Shown here: positions 46,439 through 58,620 of the stretch, piece by piece
Position numbering within the stretch: position 1 is the first letter of the stretch
How the letters are laid out: every line of letters begins with the position of its first letter
Assembly (NCBI RefSeq): GCF_014199325.1
Contig: NZ_JACIJJ010000003.1
Span: forward strand, 1-64,000
DNA length: 64,000 nt
Reading direction: 5' to 3'
DNA from: Sphingomonas yantingensis
GTDB taxonomy: Bacteria; Pseudomonadota; Alphaproteobacteria; Sphingomonadales; Sphingomonadaceae
Notes under the pieces: model-generated
Told to the model about the DNA's origin: nothing
The model's database searches: none
Seen by the model: only the letters and a program-made list of their open reading frames with translations
Translations under genes and position numbers: made by a program

Positions 46439-48118
46439 ATGCAGACGGCTTCCACCAACCGTTTCGATGCGATCGTCATCGGATCGGGGATCAGCGGCGG
46501 CTATGCCGCCAAGGAACTGACCGAGAAGGGCCTGAAGGTCCTCATGCTCGACCGCGGCGTGATGGTCGAGCACAGCGAAGGCTATGACTATGAAGGCAAA
46601 CCCGCGTTCGAGGTGCCGGCGCGTAACCGGATGCCCGAACCGCTACGCGACAGCGATTACTTCATCGCCAAGCACGGCTATGTCGCGCCGAGCAGCCGCA
46701 AATTCTATAACGACGACCGGCTGAACCCCTATGCCTATGACGAGGGCAGCAAGTTCTACTGGATCCGTCCCGGTGCGGTCGGCGGCAAGTCGCTGATCTG
46801 GGGCCGCTGGTCCTTCCGCTGGGCCGAGGAGGACTTCACCGCAAACAAGCGCGAGGGGATCGATGGCGTCTGGCCGATCGGCTATGACGACCTTGCGCCC
46901 TGGTACAGCACGGTCGAGAAATATATCGGCGTCTCGGGCTCGCGGGAAAACCTGCCGTACCTGCCCGACAGCGAATTCATGCCGCCGATGCCGATGAACG
47001 TCGCGGAGAAGTGGCTGAAGCAGCGGCTGGAGTCGAAGTTTCCGGGCCGCAAGCTCATCAACACGCGGCTGTCGAACATCACTGTCGACAAGCCCGAGCA
47101 GAACCGGACCAAGTGCCAGCATCGCAACCAGTGCGGCAATGGCTGCTCCTTCGGTGCGTATTTCTCGACGCAGGCGGTGACGCTGCCCGCTGCACGCGCA
47201 ACCGGACGGTTGACGCTCCAGTCGGATGCGGTGGTCACCAACCTTGAATACGATTCCAAGGCCAAGCGCGTGACCGGCGTCCGCTACATCGACGCCAAGA
47301 CCGGGCAGGCGCAGGTCGTCAACGCGAACCTCGTCTTCCTCTGCGCTTCGGCGATGGGGTCGGTGCAGGTGCTGATGAACTCGCGCGCGCCGGGCAGCGA
47401 GAAGAGCTGGTTCGACAATAGCGGCACGCTTGGTCGCTACGTCATGGACCATATCTTCCGCGTCGGCGTGTCGGGCGAGATCCCGGGCATGACCGACCTC
47501 ATCGAATATGGCCGTCGTCCCGGCGGCGTCTACATCCCCCGCTTCCGCAACATCGGCGGTGAGGAGGGCGTCGGGTTCAAGCGCGGTTACGGCTATCAGG
47601 GCAGCGCTTCGCGCAGCCCGATGCCGCCGGTCGGCTTTGGCGCGGAGATGAAGCACGGGATGCGCAAATATGCACCGTGGCGGTTCGACATGGGCGCGTT
47701 CGGCGAATGCCTGCCCTACAAGGACAACCGCGTCTCGCTGCACGCGAGCAAGGTCGACCGCTTCGGCGTGCCGCTGATGAAGTTCGACGTCACCTTCCGC
47801 GAGAACGAGCTGAAGATGATGGCGGACGCCAAGGCGCAGGGCGAGGCGATGCTGAAGGCCGCGGGCCTCACCAACGTGACCAGCGGCGAGAGCGAGCACG
47901 TGCCCGGCGACGCGATCCACGAAATGGGCGGCGCGCGGATGGGGGCCGATCCTCGCAATTCGGTGCTCAACGGGTTCAGCCAGGCGCACGACGCGCCGAA
48001 CCTCTACATCACCGACGGCGCGCAGATGGCGTCGGTGTCGTGCGTCAATCCGTCGCTGACCTTCATGGCGCTGACCGCTCGTGCGGCGGATCACGCGGTG
48101 AAGCAGATGCGCGCGTAA
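46439..48118 (+). CDS. GMC family FAD oxidoreductase, glycoside/sugar 3-dehydrogenase-like
   Basis: A 559-residue flavoprotein without its own signal peptide. The N-terminal FAD motif is FDAIVIGSGISGGYAAKELTEKG. The GMC active-site His is in GDAIHEMGGARMG and the Asn in SVSCVNPSLTFMA. A Cys cluster C226-x5-C232-x3-C236 (KCQHRNQCGNGC) could ligate an iron-sulfur cluster like those of FAD-dependent sugar dehydrogenases. With the subunit-3 protein two genes upstream it should form a periplasmic dehydrogenase that makes 3-keto sugars or glycosides. No cytochrome c subunit is in the operon, so its electron acceptor is unclear. Confidence 0.88.
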   Translation: MQTASTNRFDAIVIGSGISGGYAAKELTEKGLKVLMLDRGVMVEHSEGYDYEGKPAFEVPARNRMPEPLRDSDYFIAKHGYVAPSSRKFYNDDRLNPYAYDEGSKFYWIRPGAVGGKSLIWGRWSFRWAEEDFTANKREGIDGVWPIGYDDLAPWYSTVEKYIGVSGSRENLPYLPDSEFMPPMPMNVAEKWLKQRLESKFPGRKLINTRLSNITVDKPEQNRTKCQHRNQCGNGCSFGAYFSTQAVTLPAARATGRLTLQSDAVVTNLEYDSKAKRVTGVRYIDAKTGQAQVVNANLVFLCASAMGSVQVLMNSRAPGSEKSWFDNSGTLGRYVMDHIFRVGVSGEIPGMTDLIEYGRRPGGVYIPRFRNIGGEEGVGFKRGYGYQGSASRSPMPPVGFGAEMKHGMRKYAPWRFDMGAFGECLPYKDNRVSLHASKVDRFGVPLMKFDVTFRENELKMMADAKAQGEAMLKAAGLTNVTSGESEHVPGDAIHEMGGARMGADPRNSVLNGFSQAHDAPNLYITDGAQMASVSCVNPSLTFMALTARAADHAVKQMRA

Positions 48119-48125
48119 ACTGCTC

Positions 48126-48159
48126 GAAGCCCTGCCTTTTGGAAGAAAGGCAGGGCTTC
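48126..48159 (+). terminator. Stem-loop after the GMC gene
   Basis: gaagccctgccttt (48126-48139) pairs with aaaggcagggcttc (48146-48159) across a six-base loop, a perfect 14 bp stem. No U-run follows, but it is placed right after the operon end. Confidence 0.7.
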
Positions 48160-48209
48160 TCCGAGCTTAGCCCGGACAGACGGCACATATCGGCATCACA
48201 CAGTACTGC

Positions 48210-48309
48210 GTTCCCCGGCGAAGGCCGGGGTCCAGTTACGATGCGGGCGGTGAGGTTTCGCACCCTCGCTTCCCTCCCCGAAACTGGACCCCGGCCTTCG
48301 CCGGGGAAC
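48210..48309. repeat. Perfect 28 bp inverted repeat with 44-base spacer
   Basis: The left arm (48210-48237) begins gttccccggcgaaggccggg and the right arm (48282-48309) is its exact reverse complement. Each arm also contains a small ccccggc/gccgggg hairpin. It separates the GMC gene from the convergent ABC-F gene, and this type of repeat is frequent in alphaproteobacteria. Confidence 0.85.
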
Positions 48310-48355
48310 AAAGCAGAGGGAAGTCGCCAGTCGAAGGCATCGCTTTTGGCGCCGC

Positions 48356-50194
48356 CTACGCCGCCATCGTTTCCAGCGCCTCGGTTGCTTCCATCCACGC
48401 CGCTTCCGCCGTCTCCACCGCGGCGTTGAGTTCGTTGCGGCGCTTCATCAGGTCGCCGACCGGCTGCGTCGCCTTCGCCGGGTCGGCGAGCGCGCGGTCG
48501 ATCGCCTCGCGCTGTTCGGTGAGCTTGGCGAGATCGCTTTCCGCCGCCTTCGCCCGCTGGCGCAGCGCCTTGAGCTGGTCGCGGTCGAAGCCCGACTTCT
48601 TCTCCGCTGCGCGCGCCTCTGCCTTGGCTGGCAGCTCCTTACCGAGAATCATCGCGATATAGTCGTCGACCGATCCGTCGAAATCGCGCGCGGTGCCGTT
48701 GTCGACCAGGACGAGGCGGTCGGCGGTCATCTCGATCATGTGGCGGTCGTGGCTGACGATCACCACCGCGCCGGTATAGGCGTTGAGCGCCTGGATCAGC
48801 GCCTCTCGCGCGTCGACGTCGAGGTGGTTGGTCGGCTCGTCGAGGATCAGCATGTGAGGCGCGTCGCGGGTGATGAGCGCCAGCGCCAGCCGCGCGCGCT
48901 CGCCGCCCGACAGCTTGCCGACCTGCGTCGTCGCCTTCTGGCCCGCGAAACCGAACCGGCCGAGCTGCGCGCGCACCGCGCCGGGCGAGGCGCCCTTCAT
49001 CGCGATCGTCATATGCTGAAGCGGCGTTTCGTCGCGGTCGAGCTCCTCCACCTGATACTGGGTGAAGTATCCGACGCGCATTTTGCCACTGGCATTCATG
49101 CCGCCTTCCATCGCCGGCAGCTGCGCCGCCAGCAGCCGCGCCAGCGTCGTCTTGCCGTTGCCGTTGCGCCCGAGCAGCGCAAGGCGGTCGTCGGGGTCGA
49201 GGCGCAGGTTGAGGCGCTTCAGGATCGGCACCGCGTCGTAACCGACCGCCGCCATGTCGAGCGTGACGAGCGGCGGGCGCAGTTCCTCGGGATCGGGGAA
49301 GCCGAAGGACAGCGTGGGATCGTCGATCAGCTCGGCGATCGGCTGCATCTTGGCGAGCATCTTTGCGCGCGCCTGTGCCTGTTTGGCGGTGGAGGCGCGG
49401 GCGGAATTGCGCGCGACGTAATCCTGAAGCTTTTCGCGCTCGGCCTGCTGCTTGGCGCGCGCCGAGGCGAGCTGCGCCTGCCGCTCGGCCCGCTGTCGCT
49501 CGAACGCGTCGTAGCCGCCGGGGTAGAGAGTCAGCTTGCCGCCGCCCAGATGCAGGATGTGGTCGACGACGTTGTTAAGGAAATCGCGCTCGTGGCTGAC
49601 CAGCAGGATCGTCGCGGGATAGCTTTTGAGGAAATCCTCGAGCCACATCACGGCTTCAAGGTCGAGGTGGTTCGAGGGCTCGTCGAGGAGCAGCAGGTCG
49701 GGCTGCGAGAACAGAAGGCTAGCGAGCGCCACGCGCATCTTCCACCCGCCCGAAAAGCTGTCGAGCGGCCGCTGCTGCATCGCCTCGTCGAAGCCGAGGC
49801 CGACGAGGATCTGCGCCGCGCGCGATGGCGCAGTATAGGCGTCGATCGCAATCAGCCGCTCGTACACGTCGCCGAGGCGATCGGGATCCTCGCACGTCTC
49901 GCTCTCGATCATCAGCGCCGCGCGCTCGGTATCGGCGGCGAGCACCGTCTCGAACGGCGTCCTGTCGCCCGCGGGCGCTTCCTGCGCAATATAGCCGAGG
50001 CGCGCGCCGCGCGGCATGTCGATGCTGCCGGCATCCGCCTCGATCCCGCCGGTGATCGTGCGCACCAGCGTCGTCTTGCCCGCGCCGTTCCGCCCAATCA
50101 GGCCGATGCGACCCTTCGGCGGCAGGCGCGCGCTGGCGCCGTCGATGATGGTCCGGCCGCCAAGGCGCACGGTCACGTCGTTCAAGTTGAGCAT
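48356..50194 (-). CDS. ABC-F family ATPase (YheS/Uup type)
   Basis: A 612-residue cytoplasmic protein with two ABC domains and no membrane part. It has Walker A GRNGAGKTTL in the first and GRNGNGKTTL in the second. Signatures are SFSGGWKMRVALA and KLSGGERARLALAL, with DEPSNHLDLEAVMWL and DEPTNHLDVDAREAL. A linker (RQAQLASARAKQQAEREKLQ) and a charged C-terminal coiled coil (about 530-610) are seen. ABC-F proteins bind ribosomes and relieve stalling; YheS-like members act on arrested translation. The exact paralogue is uncertain. Confidence 0.92.
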   Translation of the reverse strand: MLNLNDVTVRLGGRTIIDGASARLPPKGRIGLIGRNGAGKTTLVRTITGGIEADAGSIDMPRGARLGYIAQEAPAGDRTPFETVLAADTERAALMIESETCEDPDRLGDVYERLIAIDAYTAPSRAAQILVGLGFDEAMQQRPLDSFSGGWKMRVALASLLFSQPDLLLLDEPSNHLDLEAVMWLEDFLKSYPATILLVSHERDFLNNVVDHILHLGGGKLTLYPGGYDAFERQRAERQAQLASARAKQQAEREKLQDYVARNSARASTAKQAQARAKMLAKMQPIAELIDDPTLSFGFPDPEELRPPLVTLDMAAVGYDAVPILKRLNLRLDPDDRLALLGRNGNGKTTLARLLAAQLPAMEGGMNASGKMRVGYFTQYQVEELDRDETPLQHMTIAMKGASPGAVRAQLGRFGFAGQKATTQVGKLSGGERARLALALITRDAPHMLILDEPTNHLDVDAREALIQALNAYTGAVVIVSHDRHMIEMTADRLVLVDNGTARDFDGSVDDYIAMILGKELPAKAEARAAEKKSGFDRDQLKALRQRAKAAESDLAKLTEQREAIDRALADPAKATQPVGDLMKRRNELNAAVETAEAAWMEATEALETMAA

Positions 50195-50256
50195 CGCCGC
50201 CGCCTAGCAGGCTGCGCGCGCTTCCCCAAGGGGCCGAAGGATGCCAGACACGCGGC

Positions 50257-53813
<3,557 letters not shown>

Positions 53814-53814
<1 letters not shown>

Positions 53815-54470
53815 TGCTCGTCCTCGCCGGCATCGCGGTGATCGCGGGCGGGTTCCTGCTGCGGTTCAATCCGCTGCTCGTCATCATCGTCTCGGCCGCG
53901 GTCACCGGGCTTGCCGCCGGGCTCGACCCCGTCCGCATCCTCGGCACGTTCGGCCATGCGTTCAACGAGACACGGTACGTGACCGCCATCTATATGGTGC
54001 TGCCGGTGATCGGCCTGCTGGAGCGTCGAGGGTTACAGACCCGCGCGCGTGCGCTCGTGGCGCGGCTCAAGGGGGCGACGGCGGGCCGGTTACTGGTTGG
54101 CTATCTCCTGTTTCGACAGGTGACCGCGGCACTCGGCCTCACCTCGGTCGGCGGCCCGGCGCAGACCGTCCGCCCGCTCGTCGCGCCGATGGCGGAGGCC
54201 GCGGCGGAGCGGCAGGTCGGCGATGCGGGCGAGGGCGAACGCGTAAAGGCGATGGCCGCCGCTACCGACAATGTCGGGCTGTTCTTCGGCGAGGATATCT
54301 TCATCGCGATCGGATCGATCCTGCTGATGAAGGGTGTGCTGGAGGGCTATGGCATCGCGCTCGAGCCGTTCCAGCTCTCGGTCTGGGCGATCCCGACCGC
54401 GATCGTGGCGTTCCTGATCCATGGCGCACGGCTGCTTTGGCTCGACCGGCGACTGGGGCGCGCGAAGTGA
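53814..54470 (+). CDS. DUF969 membrane protein
   Basis: A 218-residue protein with about five transmembrane helices (MLVLAGIAVIAGGFLLRFNPLLVIIVSAAVTGLA and VWAIPTAIVAFLIHG). The DUF969 signature GHAFNETRYVTAIYMVLPVIGLLERRGLQ is clear. DUF969 and DUF979 usually lie side by side near pyroglutamyl-peptidase or 5-oxoprolinase genes and are thought to form a 5-oxoproline permease; this is not proven. The ATG overlaps the oplAH stop by one base. Confidence 0.9.
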
Positions 54471-55372
54471 TCGGCCTCGACCTCGTTTATGGCGTCGCGG
54501 GCGCGGTCTTCGCGATCTTTGCGGTGTCGAGCGTGCGCGACCGGCGCTGGGCCAATGCCGCGTTCCACGGGCTGATCGCGCTGTCGTTCCTGGCTGGCAA
54601 TCGGCTGGGCGATATCGCCAATGGCGTGCTCGTCCTTGCGCTGGTCGGCATCGCCGCCTCGGGCCGGATGCGCCGTGCCGAGCCCGCACCGCCGGCCGAG
54701 GATCGGTACGGCGCCCGCGTATTCGCACCCGCGCTCGTCATTCCGGCGACGGCTGTGCTCGGGACGCTCGCGTTCAAGGCGTTTCCCGGCTGGGTCGATC
54801 CCAAGCAGGCGACGCTGGTCGCGCTTACGATCGGGACGCTGGTCGCGCTCGGCCTATGTGCCTGGCTCTTGCGGGCGCGGCTTCACGAGCCGATCGTTGC
54901 CGGGCGCGGGCTGATCGACGATATTGGCTGGGTCGCGGTGATGCCGCAGATGCTCGCCAGCCTCGGCGCGGTGTTCGCGCTGGCCGGGGTGGGCGAAGTG
55001 GTCGGCCGGCTGATCGGTGCCGTCATCCCGGCAGGCAGCGTCTTCGGCGCGGTCGCCGCCTATGGCATCGGCATGGCGGTGTTCACGATCGTGATGGGCA
55101 ACGCCTTCGCCGCGTTCCCGGTGATGGCGGCCGCGGTCGGCGTGCCGCTCCTGATCCGCGGGGCGGGGGGCGATCCGGCGATCGTCGCGGCGGTGGGCAT
55201 GCTGGCGGGGTTCTGCGGCACGCTCCTCACGCCGATGGCGGCGAACTTCAATCTGCTGCCGGCCGCTCTGCTGGATCTGAAGGACAGATACGGCGTGATC
55301 CGGGCACAGGTGCCGACCGCGCTGCCGCTACTCGCGTTCAACATCGCGCTCCTCTACCTGATGATCGCATGA
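54467..55372 (+). CDS. DUF979 membrane protein
   Basis: A 301-residue protein with about eight transmembrane helices, starting at GTG 54467 (GTGA overlap with DUF969). Family regions are YGVAGAVFAIFAVSSVRDRRW, the central VIPAGSVFGAVAAYGIGMAVFTIVMGNAF and the C-terminal GFCGTLLTPMAANFNLLPAALL. It is the expected partner of DUF969 in a two-component transporter. Confidence 0.9.
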   Translation: MIGLDLVYGVAGAVFAIFAVSSVRDRRWANAAFHGLIALSFLAGNRLGDIANGVLVLALVGIAASGRMRRAEPAPPAEDRYGARVFAPALVIPATAVLGTLAFKAFPGWVDPKQATLVALTIGTLVALGLCAWLLRARLHEPIVAGRGLIDDIGWVAVMPQMLASLGAVFALAGVGEVVGRLIGAVIPAGSVFGAVAAYGIGMAVFTIVMGNAFAAFPVMAAAVGVPLLIRGAGGDPAIVAAVGMLAGFCGTLLTPMAANFNLLPAALLDLKDRYGVIRAQVPTALPLLAFNIALLYLMIA

Positions 55373-56361
55373 CCCAGCTCGACCGCGACACCGCCGCCCG
55401 TTTCGCCACGATGACCTTCGGGCATATCGATCGCGAATATCCCAACGTGCTGATGCATTTGCTGAACGGGCCGGAGGATGCGCAGACGCCCTCGGCGCTG
55501 CATCCGATCTTCTATGGCAGTTTCGACTGGCACAGCTGTGTCCATGGCTGGTGGCAGTTGCTTCGCCTTATCCGCCGATTCCCCGATATCGATCTCACCC
55601 CCGCGATCCGCGCGCGTGCCGACGCGATGTTCGTGGGCGAAAAGGTGGCGGGCGAGGTCGCCTATTTCCTGCGGCCGGGCGCGGCCGGGTTCGAGCGGCC
55701 CTATGGCTGGGCATGGGCGCTGGCGCTGCATGGCGAGGCGGTTCGCCACGACGCGGGGTGGGGAGAGGCGCTGGAACCGCTCGCCCGGTTGCTGGCCGAG
55801 CGGCTGGCGACGTTCCTGCCGCGCCTGACCTACCCACTCCGGGTCGGCACGCATTTCAACATCGCGTTCGCGCTGACGCTCGCCTGGGAATGGGCCGAGG
55901 CCCGCGACGCGCACCTCCGCGAGGCGATCGTCAACGCGGCGACCGGCTGGTTCGGCGGCGATCGCGATTGCCAGGCATGGGAGCCGGGCGGCGACGAGTT
56001 CCTGTCGCCCGCCCTTTGCGAGGCGCTGCTGATGAGCCGGGTGCTCGGCGCCGGGGCGTTCCGGGACTGGTTCGACGGCTTCTTGCCCCGCGCCGCATCG
56101 GGCGATCCGGCGACGTTGTTCACCCCCGCGCGGGTTTCCGACCGCAGCGACGGCAAGATCGCACATCTCGACGGCCTCAACCTCAGCCGGGCTTGGTGCT
56201 GGCGCGAAATCGCCGCCGCGCTGGGAGAAGTCCACCCGGTCGCCAGCCTCTCGGAAGCGAGCGCGGTTCGCCATCTGGCCGCCAGCCTGCCGCATCTGGG
56301 CGACGATTATATGGGCGAACACTGGCTCGCGACCTTCGCGCTCCTCGCCCTCGATCGCTAG
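55369..56361 (+). CDS. DUF2891 family protein
   Basis: A 330-residue soluble protein whose ATG overlaps the DUF979 stop (ATGA). Conserved regions include HPIFYGSFDWHSCVHGWWQLLRL, with several His and Trp, YGWAWALALHGEA, GTHFNIAFALTLAW and DYMGEHWLATFALLAL. The fold looks like an alpha/alpha barrel. DUF2891 has no known function; its coupling to a 5-oxoprolinase/DUF969/DUF979 set suggests a role in gamma-glutamyl or 5-oxoprolyl compound metabolism. Confidence 0.85.
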   Translation: MTQLDRDTAARFATMTFGHIDREYPNVLMHLLNGPEDAQTPSALHPIFYGSFDWHSCVHGWWQLLRLIRRFPDIDLTPAIRARADAMFVGEKVAGEVAYFLRPGAAGFERPYGWAWALALHGEAVRHDAGWGEALEPLARLLAERLATFLPRLTYPLRVGTHFNIAFALTLAWEWAEARDAHLREAIVNAATGWFGGDRDCQAWEPGGDEFLSPALCEALLMSRVLGAGAFRDWFDGFLPRAASGDPATLFTPARVSDRSDGKIAHLDGLNLSRAWCWREIAAALGEVHPVASLSEASAVRHLAASLPHLGDDYMGEHWLATFALLALDR

Positions 56362-56618
56362 CGGCGAACGCCGACATGGCTTTGTAAGGGCGGCCATCGT
56401 GGAGCTGCCGGCGCGATGGCGTCGGCGGTCGCAGGCTTACCGTCGAAGTGCGCGCAAGCAGCCATCGGCCGCACGATCCGGTCGTGCAGCCGGCAACGGC
56501 CATCGTCGCCGCGCACCGCCGCCAGTGCCGACGACAGCGCGCGAATGCCGGGCAGCGCGCGCTCGAACGCCGCCGCCTCGCCGTCGAAATGACGGCAATG
56601 GCCGCAGGTCGCCGTCAC
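56358..56618 (-). CDS. Small Cys-rich protein coupled to the YeiH-type gene
   Basis: An 86-residue protein. Four cysteines (CGHCRHFDGE, then CRLHD and AACAHF) could form a zinc site. The GTG at 56618 overlaps the stop of the transporter gene (GTGA), the coupling pattern seen elsewhere in this genome. An ATG at 56636 would add six residues. The C-terminus is basic and Pro-rich. I do not recognise a family. Confidence 0.6.
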   Translation of the reverse strand: MTATCGHCRHFDGEAAAFERALPGIRALSSALAAVRGDDGRCRLHDRIVRPMAACAHFDGKPATADAIAPAAPRWPPLQSHVGVRR

Positions 56619-57982
56619 TGACCGAGGGTCGTCCAATAGCCGCCGAGCAGCCAGACCGACAGCACGAAGCCGAGCGCCAGATTGATGCCTACCCCGATCG
56701 CGAACGCCCCGAACGGCCGCGGTCCCGCCCGCGCGAGGTCGCGAAACCGCGTCGTCAGCCCGATGCTGAGGAAGCAGAAGATGAATACCCAGGTACGCAG
56801 ATCCTTGATCGGCCCGATCAGGTCGGGCGCGACGAGACGGTTATAGTCGGCCAGCGACAGCCCGGCGGTGAACGTCGACACGATCGCCGAGCCGATCAGG
56901 AAGCCGAACACGAACTTGGGGAAGCGCACCCAGATCTCGCGCGGGTCGGGGCGGGCGCTGGCGGGCGCCGCCTCCCATCGGGTCGTCGCGACGATGGCGA
57001 GGACGACGGCCCAGATGCCGATCCACATGTCGCGGCCGACGACCTTGACGAGGGTGAAGGCCTGAAGCGCCTGCTCCGTCGTGCCGGGCACCGCGCCGGT
57101 CCGCTCGGCGAGCCCGCCATAGGCCTGTGTGGCGGCGATGCCGGCGGCGTCGGCGAACTCCGAGGTGCCGATCCATGCGCCCGCGACGCCGGTCGGCAGC
57201 CGGAGCGCCCAGGCGACGGCGGGCAGCGCGAAGATCATCGCGATGGCCCACAGGATGACAAGCGTGATCGTGATCGCGACATGCTCGCGCTTGGCATTAA
57301 CCGCGCCCGCGACCGCGATTGCCGCCGACACGCCGCACACTGCGCCGCCGACGCCCAGCGTCGCCGCGAAGCGCCGGTCGAGGCCCAGCCGGACCGCGGC
57401 GAGATAGATCGCCCCGAACGTCACCACCGACACGATCGACGCCTGCAGCAGCGCCACCGGCCCGGCGAGCGCGATCAATGTCAGGGGCAGCGTCGCGCCG
57501 AGCAGGACGATGCCCGTCTTGACGTACAACTCGCCGCGCAGCCCCGCATCGAACCAAGCCGGCAGCCGCACGGTATTGGCGATGACGAGGCCGATCAGCA
57601 GCGCCAGCAGCGGCGGCTCGAGGTTGAACGCCGTCGCCCCTTGCCACTGTCCCAGGACGAAGATTGCGGTCGCGGCGGCAAACAGGATGGCGAAGGCCGG
57701 CAGGAATGCCGTAACCCGCTGGCCCACCGCGCGCAAAGCGATCGCGAACACCGCCGTCCAGAAGACGAACAGCGCGAGATAGCGTAAGCCGTTACTGCCC
57801 AGATCGCCCGCCAGCGCCATGATCGACGACCAGCGCGCGGGGAGCACCGCCAGCCAGCGCAGGCTCGTACCGTTCGCGAACGCGATACACGCGGCCGCGA
57901 CGATGCCGAGGCCGATCCAGACCGCCCACCAGTCCTCCTTGCGCCACATTTCGCGCCAGCCACGCGTCTCCGTCGCCGTCAT
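56615..57982 (-). CDS. YeiH/UPF0324 family membrane transporter (putative sulfate exporter type)
   Basis: A 455-residue protein with about ten or eleven membrane helices. UPF0324 signatures are TGIVLLGATLPLTLIALAGP and the central LGVGGAVCGVSAAIAVAGAV, with LVILWAIAMIFALP. It is longer than the usual 350 residues because of an N-terminal helix-rich extension (MTATETRGWREMWRKEDWWAVWIG). The family is annotated as putative sulfate exporters from limited evidence. No regulator is adjacent. Confidence 0.85.
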   Translation of the reverse strand: MTATETRGWREMWRKEDWWAVWIGLGIVAAACIAFANGTSLRWLAVLPARWSSIMALAGDLGSNGLRYLALFVFWTAVFAIALRAVGQRVTAFLPAFAILFAAATAIFVLGQWQGATAFNLEPPLLALLIGLVIANTVRLPAWFDAGLRGELYVKTGIVLLGATLPLTLIALAGPVALLQASIVSVVTFGAIYLAAVRLGLDRRFAATLGVGGAVCGVSAAIAVAGAVNAKREHVAITITLVILWAIAMIFALPAVAWALRLPTGVAGAWIGTSEFADAAGIAATQAYGGLAERTGAVPGTTEQALQAFTLVKVVGRDMWIGIWAVVLAIVATTRWEAAPASARPDPREIWVRFPKFVFGFLIGSAIVSTFTAGLSLADYNRLVAPDLIGPIKDLRTWVFIFCFLSIGLTTRFRDLARAGPRPFGAFAIGVGINLALGFVLSVWLLGGYWTTLGQ

Positions 57983-58444
57983 CCCGCTCTCCTCAGGCTA
58001 AAGCTTAGGGCGCGGGGCGGCACGATCGACATAGATTTGCTTCGCATCAAAGGCGTAGCGGCAGCATCATGCCGATCGTCTGTGGCGCTCGGCGCCATCA
58101 CCGAGGATAGCATGAAGAAGATTACGATGCCCGGCGGGTTCTGGACATCGAGCCTGTCGGTAAGGCTGTCCATCCACGCGGCAGGCAACCACCTGGAGTC
58201 AGCGACGCTCAGGCCGACGCAACGACCCGGCTACAAAGCGGCGGGGTTATGCCTTTTTGCAGCGTCCGGTGCCGCCCGATCCGCAATCACGACGGCGCCC
58301 AGCCGACGCGTGCTAGCAACAGCCGCCGGATGAAAGGGCTATTCAATTCCGTGATCGACAGAGCCCGGGCACCGGGCGGAGCGCCTTGTCCGGTTCACGA
58401 GATTGCTCGCTAAGCCTCGGGATAACCCGGCGATTTCAGGAGAA
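57983..58444. other. Gene-free spacer upstream of the YeiH-type gene
   Basis: About 460 bases with no frame I can support. It must hold the promoter of the minus-strand transporter. I see no hairpin, repeat or known RNA motif of note. Confidence 0.5.
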
Positions 58445-58520
<76 letters not shown>

Positions 58521-58620
58521 ATTCCGGGAGGAGAAACCGGCCGGCTGCGGTCCGTTCCCCGTCGGGAAGCGCGCCACTAACAGTGGTCCCCGAGGGCGGC
58601 AACCCCTTTTTTCACTTTTT

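Noticed and set aside
46643..48094. 483-residue open frame opposite the GMC gene
   Set aside because: A shadow of GC-rich codon use; composition is His/Arg/Val-rich without motifs.
57979..58333. Small open frames on both strands in the spacer before tRNA-Lys
   Set aside because: No ribosome site, no motif and no protein-like composition.
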